The position numbers were made by a program, and so were the translations under genes. The notes under the pieces are model-generated. The model ran no database searches and was not told the origin of the DNA. It was given only the letters and a program-made list of their open reading frames with translations. 64,000 nucleotides of DNA from Pleodorina starrii (Eukaryota > Chlorophyta > Chlorophyceae > Chlamydomonadales > Volvocaceae). The DNA lies in NCBI GenBank assembly GCA_030267565.1, contig BRXU01000027.1:1101001-1165000 (forward strand), given 5' to 3'. This document shows, in pieces, positions 1 to 12,200 of this stretch (positions are counted from its first letter, which is position 1; each line of letters begins with the position of its first letter).

Positions 1-3000
1 GCCCCGGACAGGTTCTTTCCCCCTCGGAGATCTTTTACGCGCGGCCCTCCGCCTCCGTGGCGCACTTCCTGGGGGCGCTGGGGCGCACGGCGGAGGCAGT
101 GGGGGCGCAGGCGGCGAGGGGCCTGGGCAACCCGGGGGACAGCGGTGAGGCGGCGGGGTGTGTGTGTGTAGGGAGGGAAGTAGGGGAGGGAAGAGGAGGG
201 TGTGACGTAGGGCCGCAGGGGGAACAGGGGAGGTACCGCATGAAACGGCCCCCGGGGCCCCGGGGCCTGGTCAAAGGCGCGGACGGCGTCTGCTGCTCTC
301 CTTACACTGCTGCTGCATCTCTCACCTGTCAGGCGGCTTCTGATGGCTAGGGGCTAGGGGCTAGGGACTACGCGGTCTCCCTCGCGGAAAGCGCGATCGG
401 TGAGACTCCAGACGACAAATCAGCACCACGCTCCCCCCACCCCCCACCCCCCTTGTTTCATCCTTGCAAAATCCACGCTTCAAACCCCCCTGCCCTCTCC
501 CCCCTCCCTCCCTCCCTCCCTGCCAGCGCTCTCCTCCCTGCGCGCCGCCGTCCGCGAGCTGGGTTCCCTGATTGCGGTTGTGGTGTCCGCTGCGGTGGGT
601 CGTCGCGACCAGCTGGCTGGCTGCCACCAGCTGGCGGCTCAGGAGGTGGCGGCCCGGCTGGGGAGGCCCGACTGGCTGGCGGGGGAGAGCACGCGGGAGG
701 CACTGGACAAGCTGGCCAGGGTGGGGAGGGGAGGGGAGGGGAGGGGAGGGGAGGGGAGGGGAGGGGAGGGGAGGGGAGGGGAGGGGAGGGGAGGGGAGGG
801 GAGGGGAGGGGAGGGGAGGGGAGGGGAGGGGAGGGGAGGGGAGGGGAGGGGAGGGGAGGGGAGGGGAGGGGAGGGGAGGGGAGGGGAGGGGGGGGGGAGG
901 GGAGGGGGGGAGGGAGGGAGGGAGGGAGGGAGGGAGGGAGGGGGGGAGGGAGGGGGGGAGGGAGGGGGGGAGGGAGGGGGGGAGGGAGGGGGGGAGGGGG
1001 GGTGGTGGTAGGAGGGGGGGGAGACGAGTGGCCGTAGGTTGGGAGGTGGAGGGGGAGAGGGAGAGGGACGGGAGCGGTTTAGCAATGTTAGTACATGGGC
1101 AGCGCGGCAGGGGCCCGGCGGAACGGGGTAAGGGAAATCCCTCGAGGGGGAGTCGGAGGGACTAGGGCAGGCCCAGCCTCCTCGCAGCCGTCCCCCACGC
1201 CCACGTCTGTCCCTCCCCCCCCCCCGCTCGCATCACCCTCCCTCCCTCCACCGCTCTCACATCCGCACCAACCTCACCTCAACAAACCCCTCCCTCCTTC
1301 CCCTCCTCTCCCGCCCCTCCCCGCCCCTCCCCTCGCCTTCCCTCCCCTCCCCTCCCTCAGGCCGTCCAGGTGGTCCGCCCCGCGCCCCCCTCCCCTCCCT
1401 CCCTGGAGCTCTCCCACACCCTGTACGGCGTCACGGACGTGCTGCTCACGTGCTTCTCCTCCGCGCTGTCGGCCGTCTCCTCCCCCTCCGCCTCCTCCGC
1501 CCCCAATGGCGGCGGCCCCGCCCCCTCCCCCTCCCCCGCCTCCTCCGCCTCCGCCCGCTGTGCGCTGGTGGGGGCGTATCGGGAGGTGCGGTGTAGGTTG
1601 GGGTGGGAGCTGCTGGCGGATGCGAGGGCGGAGATGGAGGCGGCGGGGTTCGGAGGAGCGGGAGGCGGCGGCAGGGGGGGGCCGCTGCCGCCGGACCTCC
1701 TCATGGGGTGAGTGATGGGAGTGGGAGAGGGAGGGGAGAGGAGGGGGAATAGAATGGAATGGAGTTGGGAGGGGGAGTTGGGAGGGGAGATGGGCACACC
1801 AATCTCCGCCTCCAGGCGCGCGAAGACGCCGGAGGAGCCCGCCAGCATGCCAGCCAGTCAGCCAGCCAGACGCATCGCACTCCTCCCCTCCCCCCCACCC
1901 CATACGCACACACCCCAACCCCAACCCCCCGCCCTCTTTATACCCCGCCCTCTGCTCCCTCTCAGGCAGCTGGAGGGTCTGTTCCGGGCCCACCACTGCT
2001 ACCCGCAGCTGTTCGAGGTGTGCGAGGCTCTGGCGGCCGCCGACCCCTCCCTCGCCCCCCGCCTCTACACCCACATGGCCACCATGCCGCCGGAGGAGCA
2101 GCAGCCCGACCTGACCACCGCCACCGCCCCCACCATGGCGCGGTATGTGTACGAGAGGCTGCTGGCGGATGGACGACCCGCGGACCTGCTCGCCCTGCCA
2201 CACCAGTTCCATGCGGGTAGGTGGGGGGGAGAGTGGGTGGATGGGGTGGGTGGGCGGGTGTGTTAGGGGTGGGGTAATGAAGAGAGGTACCCGATGCAGC
2301 GGAGAGGCGGAGGCGACGCTGGCGAACGGACCCAGGAAGCCTGTGGGGGATGGGGGGGATGGGTGTGTGTGTGTGTGGCGGGATGGAGGTTTGGGGGGCA
2401 GAGAGCAGCGGTCCGAATGGCGTCAGCTTGGCTCTGCGGACGGTGCACCTTTACACGTTACCCGCATGGCGCCCTAAACCCAAAATCTCGTCGCGCTTAC
2501 TGCACTGTACTGCACTGTACTGCAGGCGTCACTGCCTTCCTGCAGTCGCTGCAGCCCTCCGCCTCCGACCTTCTTGCCGTACAGCTGAGCAGAAACGGTC
2601 AGCTGGGGGACGCGGCGGCGGTGCTGCTCATGAGCGCAACCACGGACAACAAAAACAGCGCAACAGCTGGCGGCGGCAAGGCGGCCGCGAACGCGCAGCA
2701 GCAGCATCAGCAGCATGAGGGGGTGGGTGGTGGTGGTGGTGGTGGTGGTGGTCTGGGTCCTCCTCGGCGGCTGCTGGCGCTGGCTCGGTTGGCTGCGCGG
2801 GCGGCGGGTGCCACAGATCTGGAGGCGGCGGCGGCGAGGCAACTCAAGCTGCTGGGGCTGCAGGTGTGGGGGTGTTGGTGGGTGTGGAGGGGGGAAGGGA
2901 GCCGATGGGGTGTGTTTATAAGGGGAGGAAGGGAGCTCAGGAACGGGAGGGCTTTCTGGGGGAGGAGGCAGGAGGAGGTGGAAGATAGACCCGCAGGTGG

Positions 3001-4335
3001 GTGAGGGGGCGAGATGACAAGCTATGTGAACCCCACCCCACCCCGCCCCCCACCCCGGGGGATACGGGCGGGGGTCGTTTGTGGGGGTAGGGGAGGCCGC
3101 GTTGGTCAGGGCTGCCGAGAGCGCATGGCCCTCACCTCCCCTCACGCTCCCTGGCTTTCAGCCCCCAAACCCAACCAACTCCCAACCACCAACTCCCAAC
3201 TGCCAACCGCCTACCCCGCAGGCTCGGCTGGGCCTCAGTGTGGAGGGCGCCCCCCTGGAGCCCGCCGTGGTGCTGGACGAGGCGCTGGCGGCGGCAACCG
3301 CCACAGCCCGCTCCGAAACCACCGCCGCCGCCGCTGAAGACCGCTCCGAAACCGCCGCCGCCGCCAAGGAGGCCGCCGTGGTTGCGATTGAGCTGATGGC
3401 GCTGATGACGGCGGCGGATCGGAGGGATCATGCCAGCAAGTGGCAGCTGGCGTGGAAGGCGGTGTACGACGCCGACCCGTGGGACGAGATCGCGGCGGCG
3501 CGCGGGGCGGCGGCGGAGGGCGGCGGCGAGGCGCAGTGGGGCGAGACGCTGGGCGGCACTGCGGTGTGCCGGGCGGCGGCGGCGTGCGCGCGCAGCGAGA
3601 CGCTGGGTTTCGGAGCCAATGTGGTGGACAGCGCGCCACTGGACCAGGTAGGGAAGGGGGAGGGGAGTTTGGGGGTTTGTGTATGTGTCTGTGTGTGGGG
3701 GGGGGAAAGGGGGGTGTCAAGGCATTGTGCCCGGGGTTTGAGGTGGGAAGGGAAGGGGGGCAGGAAGGGGGGTCGGTGGGTGTATCTCAGGAGCCAGTCC
3801 TGAGGAACTTGGCGGGTCATTGCGGCGGGGCAGGCGGCTGAGGGGCTGTCCCCAACTCCCCTCGACGATATCCCCTCGTGACGCCGCGCGCGCGCTCTTT
3901 CTCCTCCGCGCCGCTCCCACCTCCCCACCCCCCGCTCGCTACAACCTCTCGGTTTGTATATAACACCCCCTGCTGCTTGCAAGTTTACCTCGCTGTTCCT
4001 CTGCTACTTCACCGTTTACGGGCTCCGGCCTGAACCCCCGTGGATACACCCCCCCCGCCCCCCGGCCCCCTTCCCAGGTGGCTCGCTGGCTGCGCACCTG
4101 GGCCACATCCCCGGGCCCCCAACAACAGCAGCAGCAGCAGCAGCAGGGGGGCAGGGCCAACGGTGAGGGTGGCAACGGCGGCAGCGGGGGCTCCCAGGTG
4201 GACATCCGGGTGGCTCAGTGCGAGGCGGCGGTGATGGCTGCGCTGCGACTGGGGGTGGAGGGACGCGGAGGGCAGGGACCGGCCGCAGCGGGGGCGGCGG
4301 GGGCGGACGGGCCGCTGGATATGGTGGTCGATTGA
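1..4335 (+). CDS. NUP133: Nucleoporin NUP133-like protein, C-terminal part (5' end outside window)
   Basis: Probable structural subunit of the nuclear-pore Y (NUP107-160) complex, C-terminal alpha-helical part. Exons joined by matching phase: up to 144, 527-720, 1361-1707, 1966-2216, 2526-2863, 3222-3647, 4078-4335 (TGA). The first visible exon reads SPSEIFYARPSASVAHFLGA. Later exons carry helical stretches ending in RYVYERLLADGRPADLLAL and a Trp-rich block (WQLAWKAVYDADPWDEIAAA) that resemble the plant NUP133 C-terminus by memory of the family. Poly-Gln and poly-Gly stretches interrupt the exons at about 2695-2760 and 4120-4145. The 721-1360 intron holds a large GGGGA array, and the last intron holds a dispersed repeat. 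It is convergent with the starch synthase gene. The exon chain is well supported; the family name rests on overall pattern, so another helical scaffold protein remains possible. Confidence 0.62.
721..1012. repeat. GGGGA minisatellite passing into GGGA and G-run repeats
   Basis: About 34 tandem copies of a 5-base GGGGA unit (about 722-890) are followed by 4-base GGGA units and a 10-base G-rich unit up to about 1012. The array starts directly at the 5' splice site of a NUP133-like intron, and all runs of G lie on the coding strand. Confidence 0.95.
3933..4049 (+). repeat. Dispersed short repeat, copy 1
   Basis: About 117 bases inside the last intron of the NUP133-like gene. It shares several blocks (GGTTTGTATATAAC, GCTTGCAAG.TTACCTCGC, ACGGGCTCCGGCCT) in the same order with the reverse complement of 7401-7541 and, in part, with 21339-21382. 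It does not look coding. It may be a small non-autonomous transposable element, but no target-site duplication was established. Confidence 0.7.
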
Positions 4336-6224
4336 GGGCCGATGACACCCGAAGAGGGGGGGGCGGGAGGAAGTGTTTGGCAGGGGCGGGAGGTGGGTCG
4401 GGCCTTCGGTGGGGGAGCAGGGCAGGTCCCGAGGGCGGTCGGCGGGTGGTGGTTTGCCGGCTGGCGTCATCATCATCGTGAGACCCGTGGGTCGTTGCGT
4501 CGGCGGAGGGGATGTTGGGATTTCGGTGTCCCAGCGCATTGGGTGCTGTCTGCTGTGTGGTGCTCCAGACGGACGGCTGAGGCGGTTGCCCCCTCTTGGG
4601 ACCCCGTCTAGTGGGGGCCTCCGAGGGACGAGGGAGCGTGGGGTGGCTGCAGGGGGGTCAGGGGGGTCAGGGCCCTTCTTGACCGCAAAGGGATGGAATG
4701 GCGGCCGGGGGCCAGCGGGAATTTCGGTACACCGACCACAGCGCGGGCGTGTGTGTGTGACTGTCTATGTCTGGGTTGTGGGGGTAAGGGAGGTCTTTTG
4801 GCCTTAGCTTGCCCCGGGGGGGACGACGGCACGTGGGTGGGTGAGGGGGCTCGTGGGTTACGGCTGCAGGGGGGGTGTTTTGGGCCTTCAATGGCTGAGG
4901 CGGATGGGGACAGGTGGTGGACTGGTGTGTTCTCGCCCGGCGCATCCGCAGTTGGACTGGTTGGCTCTTTTCCAAGGGTGTGTGTGTGTAGTCGCTCCGT
5001 CGCCCATCCCACCCCGGCCACTCCCCCAGGCGCTCCCTCCGCCGCCCCAACACCCGTCGGAGGGGCAGGACAATTCGCTGCTGTGCAGCCCCGGGTGGGC
5101 GGTGGGGGGGATCCGGAGGCACAGCCACGTGTGTCCATACGGGCCATCCTCCTCCCCGCCCGCCTCCCTCCGCCGCCTCCTCCTCCCTCCGTCACCGCCT
5201 CCTGCGATCTGCCGGCCCAGCCCCGCTGACCGTCCGACCGAACCCCTCTCGCCGCACCAGCCGGGGGGGCTGGGTGTGTGTGGGTGTGTGCGGCTCCTTT
5301 GCTGTATTCCTTGGGGATCCTGGGCCCGGCTATGTTGTGGGCTTGTCGTTACATTGGGCTCCACACACACCGCCCTCGGCTGTGTTCCGCTCCGCTCACG
5401 AGATCGGCGGCTGCCTGGGAATGCAGCGGTCGCCTTCACCGCCCCTCCGCTCCCCGCCCTTCGCTATGGAGGCAGCGATACCACGTCCCCGTCTCCCTAC
5501 CCCGTCCACGTCCCCGTCTCCTCACCCGCCACAGCCACTGCAACTGCAACCGGACCGGATCCGACCACCAGCAGGTGTGTGTGGCTCGGCAACGGGACCC
5601 GCCGCCACGCAGCCCGCAACCCCCTCTGTCGGATATCGCCCCCCTCCGCCCCGCCATCCACCTCTCCTTGCCCCCTCTTCCCCAGCAGTACACCGGAGAT
5701 TCGGACCCGGCCCCTTTGCATAAACACACCGCACAATTGCGCGCGGCTCACTGCCGTACAGTACGGCATGACAGGCTCGCTTCGTTGGGTGCATACTGAT
5801 TTCCCCCGCACTAAGTTTGATCGCCGCTGCATTACGTTATTCATGCGCCCAAAGGCAGCTGCCACCGGTGCACAGCTGCACACTCCCGCGCGCCTGCTAC
5901 CGGCCGGCCGGTGGCTGGGGGTACCTCGGGCAGGTACGACTGAAAAGTGTGCTGTACTGTACCGCTCACTCCGTTCGCCCGGGTCGCCTCGCTTCGCTGC
6001 GGACCTGTTCTTATTCCAGAAGACCACCACCGGCCACCACCTGCCACTGGCTCCGCGCACCGCCTCCGTCTCCGCAACCGCTCTTCCAGCAATCTCCGGC
6101 GCCCTCCCCCCGCCCGTCCTTAGCTGCGCTCTCGAATTCCCCCCCTCTCTCTCTACCCCCACTCCCCTCTCTACCCCCACCCCCCTCTCTACCCCCACCC
6201 CCCCGGGGGTTTCCCCTCATCCCG
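4336..6224. other. Intergenic region between convergent NUP133-like and starch synthase genes
   Basis: Contains the 3' untranslated regions of two convergent genes. On the minus strand the first TGTAA is at 5353-5349. I found no clear TGTAA on the plus strand before 5.5 kb. Long open frames occur on both strands but are GC-driven, lack family motifs and are not supported as genes. Confidence 0.6.
5349..5353 (-). terminator. Candidate TGTAA polyadenylation signal, starch synthase gene
   Basis: TGTAA on the minus strand, 872 bases past the starch synthase stop codon. It is the volvocine-type signal and the first downstream of the stop. Confidence 0.4.
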
Positions 6225-9200
6225 CTACTTGCAGTAGGCCGCCCCCGCATGTACCCCCTCCAGCACCGCCTCCCACTGCCGAGCTGCCCGGGACCAACTC
6301 CAGTCCCGCCGCATGCCCGCAACCTGGGCGCGGGAAGGGGAAGGGGAGGGGCGGGGAAGGGTTGTGGGGGGAGGACATCGGATGGCGGGTAGAGGGGGGA
6401 GCTGCTCGAGTGGGGAAAGGGCGTCAGCCGGAGGGGTGTGTGTGGGGGGGGGAGTATCGGGAACTTCGTTGGTCTGTTTTTATCCCAGCTGCAAGGGAGG
6501 GGGGGTGCGCGGGTCTCGCGAGCCTGCGTGTCCACCGCCCCTCCACACCCGGCGCTTCTCCCCCCTCAAGAGCTGCGCCGCCGTTCCCCCGCCACCCGCT
6601 CCGCTCCGTTCCTCCCTTCCCCCAACCCCCAGCACCCGCCCACCATCCACCGTCGCGCGTCTGCTCCCCCCCTTCATTGCCGAGGGCGAGGTCAAACCGT
6701 GAACCTGGCCCCCCTTTCACCCCCTCAAAAAGCCCCCCACAGGCACACATACACACACGGCCCATGGCCCACCTGTATCCTCCGCCACTTGTCCGGCAGG
6801 TGTTCGTACACCGCCAGTGCCGCCGTCACCGCGTCCAACATCGCCTCAGCGGTGGCGGGGGAGAAGGTCCACCCAGTGCCCGGGTCGCCCCGCCGGAGGG
6901 CCCCCACATCGCCCTCCGCGGGACCCAACACACGCCGCCACCGGGACAGATCGCCGCCGCCACCCCTGCCGCCGCCAGCTGCCTCGCCCTCGCCGTCGTC
7001 GTACGGGATGTCGTACTCGTCGTCGTCGTACTCGTCGTATTCCTCGCTGACGGGGCCGTACCGGCCGGAGGAGCCGAAATAGTCCTGTTGAGGGGACAGA
7101 TGGGGAAGGTTGGGGGTTTGGGACAGATGGGGAGGGTTGGGGGTTGGGGGGGTTTCAGAGTGCGTGTGTGCGGAGGGGGGGGGGATCCACGGATAGGCCG
7201 GCGGGCGGGGGGGGGAGGGGTTAATCGGGTACGGGCCACATCACGCCAACTCGTACAGAGGGGGGCGGAGGGGTGCAAGGGGGCGTGACTGGCGCTCCCC
7301 CCCTCCTCCAGCACCCTGGGCCCTATATAGAACCCCGTTCGCCCGCCCCCGGGACTGCAAGTGCTGCGAGATTGCGACACTGCGGGCGGGTGGGCGGGGG
7401 GGTTATCCACGTATAGGCCGGAGCCCGTGAACGGTAACGTAACAAAAGAATTCCGTCTCATCTGCAAAAGAACAGCGAGGTAAGCTTGCAAAACAGCGGA
7501 GGACGTTATATACAAACCGGGAGGGTGTAGCAAGTACGAGCCCAGCCGCCGCGGTGTCGAAGCGCGACGATGACGAGGCGAGGCTGGAAGAGAAGTGTAG
7601 GAAATTCGCTGAAGTTGCTGAGCGACGTGCTGCGAAGCGAGCCGAGGGGGGGGGGGTTGCGACACTTCATTCCCCCAGCGGCTACCGGCTACGCTACCTG
7701 GAAGGGTTGGTAGTATTCTGCGTTGTTGGTGGAGGGGTCGTCGGCGGAGCGGGGGGCGGTGCGGCGGCCCCAGGCCAGTCCTGCGGGGGGGAGGGAGGGG
7801 GGGGGAAGGGCGGGGGCGGGCGGGGGCGGGGGGCACAAACCGCGGAAAGGGGGGAGGGGCGGGGGGAGAGATGCGGTGAGTTGGCGAAAGGAAAAGGAAG
7901 GGGGCACGTTACGTGTGAGTGTGTTTGCGGGGAGTGGGAGGGAGGGAAGGGAGGGGGGATAGGGTAGAGAAGCATCCGCGGCTGAGGGGACGAGCGCCGC
8001 CACCAACACACCACCCAAACACCGCACCGCCATCCTCAGATGGCTTTCGGCCCTTCGGGTCCTGCACGTGAAGAGTACGGACCTCGTACGTCGTACCCGC
8101 CGTCGTACCTTTCGCGAACAGCTCCTCCAGATCCTCCTCCGCCTCCCTCGCAGCCCTCGCAGCCGCCGCCGCCCTCTCCCCCAGGAAGGGCTTCACATCA
8201 TCGATGGTATCCCGCAGGCCGCCCGTGCCGTGCGCCACGGGTACGGTGCCGTACCGCATGGCGTACAGTTGGTTGAGGCCGCACGGCTCGAAGCGACTGG
8301 GCATGAGCAGGATGTCAGCTGCTGCCAGGATGCGGTGGGACAGCGGCACTGAGAAGCCCACGTGGGCTCGTACGTTGGCGGGGTAGGAGGCGGCGGCGGC
8401 TCGGAAGGCCTCCTCGTAGTCGGCGGCGCCACTGCCCAGAAGCACCACCTGGCGGGGAGGGCAGGGGCAGGGGGGGAGGCAGGGTGGGAACAAGGAGGGG
8501 GGGCAGGGGGGACAGGGGGGAAAGAATGAGGCCGCAGCGGTGGGACGGAGGCGACATGTTGGCGGACGAACGGACCCGACCCGACTCGGCAGTACTGAAG
8601 GACAGCGGGGTGTGTGTGTGTGTGTTTGGGTGTGTGTGTGTGTGTGTGTGTGTTGGGATGCGATGGGGGTCGGGGCTCTGGGTGTTGCAGCTCCGAAATG
8701 GGGAGGGGAGCGGAGCCCCCCAGGGGGGAGGGGAGGGGGGAGGGAGGGGGGTTATGCGGGAGGGGCCAGCGGGGAAGGCGAGATGGGGCCGGACGCGTGC
8801 TGGCGGTACCGCACCTCAGTCGGCAGACACGGACGCAGCTGTATCCGTACACCTACCGTGCCACAACACAACACAACACATCACACATGCGCCGCTTGTT
8901 GAACTTCTCACAAGCTCCTTTTCCCCCCGCAGTCCACCCCCTTCCGGACGCCATCGCCTTCCCCGCCTCCCCTTCCCTCCCCCCCCTCCCCCCCCCCCAC
9001 ATACACACACGCCACCCCCCCACCTGGCACCCAGCCGCCACCAGCTTCGGCAGCGCCTGCAGCACCAGGTCGGGTCCCTTCTGATAGTCCAGTCGGCCGA
9101 TGAAGCCGAGCAGGGGGGCGGCGGGGTCGGGGGGGAGGCCCAGGGATTGCTGCAGGGCCGCCTTGCACAAACCCTTGCCGCCCAGGCTGCCTGTGGGCGG

Positions 9201-12200
9201 GGGAGGGGGAGAACAGCAGGAAGGAGGGGGAAGGGGTAGAGATTGACAGTCCAAAAAGGCAGTAGGCTGACAGGGGCTGAGAAAGGGAATGGAGGAAGAA
9301 AGGGACGGAAAGAGGAGGGGGGAAGAGGAGGGGGGAAGACGAAGGGGGAAGACGAAGGGGGAGGGGTATAGTGGGACAGCCCGAATAGGTGGAGGGAGGG
9401 GGAGAGGGGGGCGAGAGACCGTGGGGAGGTTTTGGGCCGAGCTGGGCTGGCCTCATGCCCCCTCCCCCCTCCCCCTCTCCTCTCTCATCCCCCCGTTTCC
9501 CCGCTTGTATACGACCAGGACAACACCCGGGTACCTCCAACCGGCACCAGTAACCACCCAGGAGTCATGAACCCCCTCCCCGACTCCCCTGACTCCCCTT
9601 TCCTCAACCAATCAGCCGATCAGCCAATCAGCCAGCCTGTTTATTCGGTATGTCTGCTCCTTCCCTCCTACCCCCCTCCTCCTGCAGTTCCTTCCCTGTT
9701 AACCGCCTACACCCCTCTTTTACCCTCCCCCCTTCCCCCCTCCCTCCCATCACCCCCTCCCCCCTCCCTCCCATCACCCCCTCCCCCCTCCCTCCCCCAC
9801 CCTCCCCCCCGCTCACCCTCGTGGTAGTTCCTGGGCAAGTAGGGGTCGGTCCGCGGGTCCCACTCCCCCGTGTCAATACCGTTGACGATACCCGCCAGCT
9901 CAGCCGCCCGCTGCCGCAGCAACGAACCCAGACCCATGCCGTGATCCTCAACCCGACCACCGCCACCACCGCCGGAGGCGCCGCCCGCGACCACGGCCCC
10001 GGCCCCTAACGGCCCAGTTGCAACTGCTGCTGGTGCTGATGCTGCTGTTTTTGCTGCTGGTGCCAGTACGTTGGCTGCATTCCCGCTGCTGCCGCTGCTA
10101 GTGTTGTTGTTGTTGTTGGTGGTGGTGGTGTTGGCGCTGCGCGGCTCCCCGGCGGTTATCTCCCAGGCGTATGCGGGTGATACGGTCACCAGTCGGTCGG
10201 AGGTAACCAGGGCGGCCTGGGGGGGAGGGGAGGGGAGGGGAGTGGAGGGGGTCAGGGAGTGATATGCTCCCCCCCCCGGGGGGAGGGTTTCAGGGGCCGG
10301 CGGGACTGAGCGAAGGGCTGTGCTCGTGTACACCACCCCGCATGCGGGTGCCCCATCCTCGCTCCTGGCCCTACCCACCGCCCCCCCCCTCCTTGCTCTC
10401 TCTCCCCCCCTCCCGCCCCCGGGACCCTGCCCCCCTTGCCGTGATCTGAGTGGCATGCAGGCAGCATGGTTGGATAACAAGTTCACACTCCTCTCTCTCC
10501 CCTTCCCTCCGGGTTGCGGCCCTACCTCCGAAACCTCCACTCCCGAGAACAACGGTACCAACGACCCATCTCACGCTCAGCCCGCAGCCCCCAGCCCCCC
10601 GCCCCCAGGGCCCCCCTCCCTAGCCCCCCCCTACCTTGAGGACATTGATGGTGGGTATGCGCTCCGGGCTCCCCGCCGTGCCCCCCGCCCCCGCCCCCGG
10701 GGTTTGCACCCACTCCAGAGCGCCGTACCATTCCCCGGGGAGGCCCAGCGAACCGAAGCAGTGGGGCGGGTGGGCGCCCTGAGGGTGTGTGTATGTGTGT
10801 GTGAGAGGGGATGGGGGCGTGGGAGGGGAGTGGGAGGGGGTTCGGAGCGGAGGCGAGGAGTTCCAGAGTCGGATTTTGGCCTCCGCGTACGCAAAGTAAA
10901 ACCCCCCTCCGTTTAGGTGCAGTTGTTTCTCCCCTCCTCCTCCTCCGTCTGTTCCCCCAAAGGGACTTCCAAAGGACCGCACCGACATCAGCCAACAGCC
11001 ATCAACCCCGCCTCCACCCCTCCCCGCGTTCCCCCCCTCCCTACCCCACCCTACCCCACCCCAATCCTCACACCTCTCACTGCTCTCCTCCATTCCACCG
11101 CGACAGCTTCATCCTGATATTGAACCCCCTACCCCCCCTCCTGCTCTCCGAAACCAAACTCCCACCCGCCCCTCCCCACCCCACCCCCCCACCTGGTGCG
11201 CCAAGTTGTGCAGCGCCAGCACACACCGTGCCTCCCGATACACACCGTGTCGCCGGTACTTGGCCGCCACATACACGGGCACCAGCCCCGCGTGCCAGTC
11301 ATTGGCGATGAAGGTAACCGCCTGACCGTACGGCAGACCCGGCGGCGATCCGCTCCGAAACCCGCCGATGTGCAGCAGCAGCGGCGCCTCGCAGGCCGCC
11401 AGCGCCAGCAGCGAGAACCGAAACAGGTTGTCGCCGTACGTGCCGTACTCGTTGCCGTACGGCGTGCCCTCCCGGTGGTACGACATGTGGTCCACGAAAA
11501 CCCAGTCCACGCCGTCGCGGTGCGTGTGGAAGTACCCCACCTCGTGAACCCCCCCGCCCCCGCCCCCGCCCCCGCCCCCGGGCCGCCCAAGATCCAACCG
11601 CGCGCGCACCCCCGTGTCTGTCAGCCCCGCGTATCGCCCCTCCGTCGATGCGGCCAGGTAGCGCGGACTGACCACCATAACTCGGTGGCCCCGAGCCGCC
11701 AGAGCGCGAGGCAGCGCCCCCATCACGTCCCCCAGCCCGCCCGTCTTGGACCAGGGAGCCGCCTCCGCCGTAACAAACACCAGGTCACGGGGACGGTCCG
11801 CCAGGTCGAGGCCGCCGGAGCCTGCGGAGCCAGCGGCGCCGCCTGGCGGCGGCGGAGCCGCCGCCGCGGCCGCGCGCTCCGCCGCCGTCTGCCAGGACTT
11901 GGGCAGCGGCAGTGGCGGCAGCGGCATGTCGTACAGGGTGTACGGATTGGTGGAGGTGAGGGCCTCTGGGAAGGCGGTGGAGCGGAGCTCCGCATTCGGG
12001 TCGCGGAGGGGGGTGGCGGCGGCGGAGGAGGAGGAGGAGGAAGAGGAGGAGGAGGGGTCAGCGGCGGCGGCGGCGGCGCCCGCGGCGGTGGTTGCCGTAC
12101 CCTCAGGCGGCACGGCGCCGGCCGTCACCGGCGACGCCACTGCCGGCCGCCCGCCGGGTTTCGGCGCAGGCGCCTCAGCCGTCATAGGGCCCTGCTGCTG

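Noticed and set aside
4841..7288. 815-codon open frame on the plus strand
   Set aside because: It lies over the 3' exons and intron of the starch synthase gene on the other strand, has no family motifs, and is explained by the high GC content.
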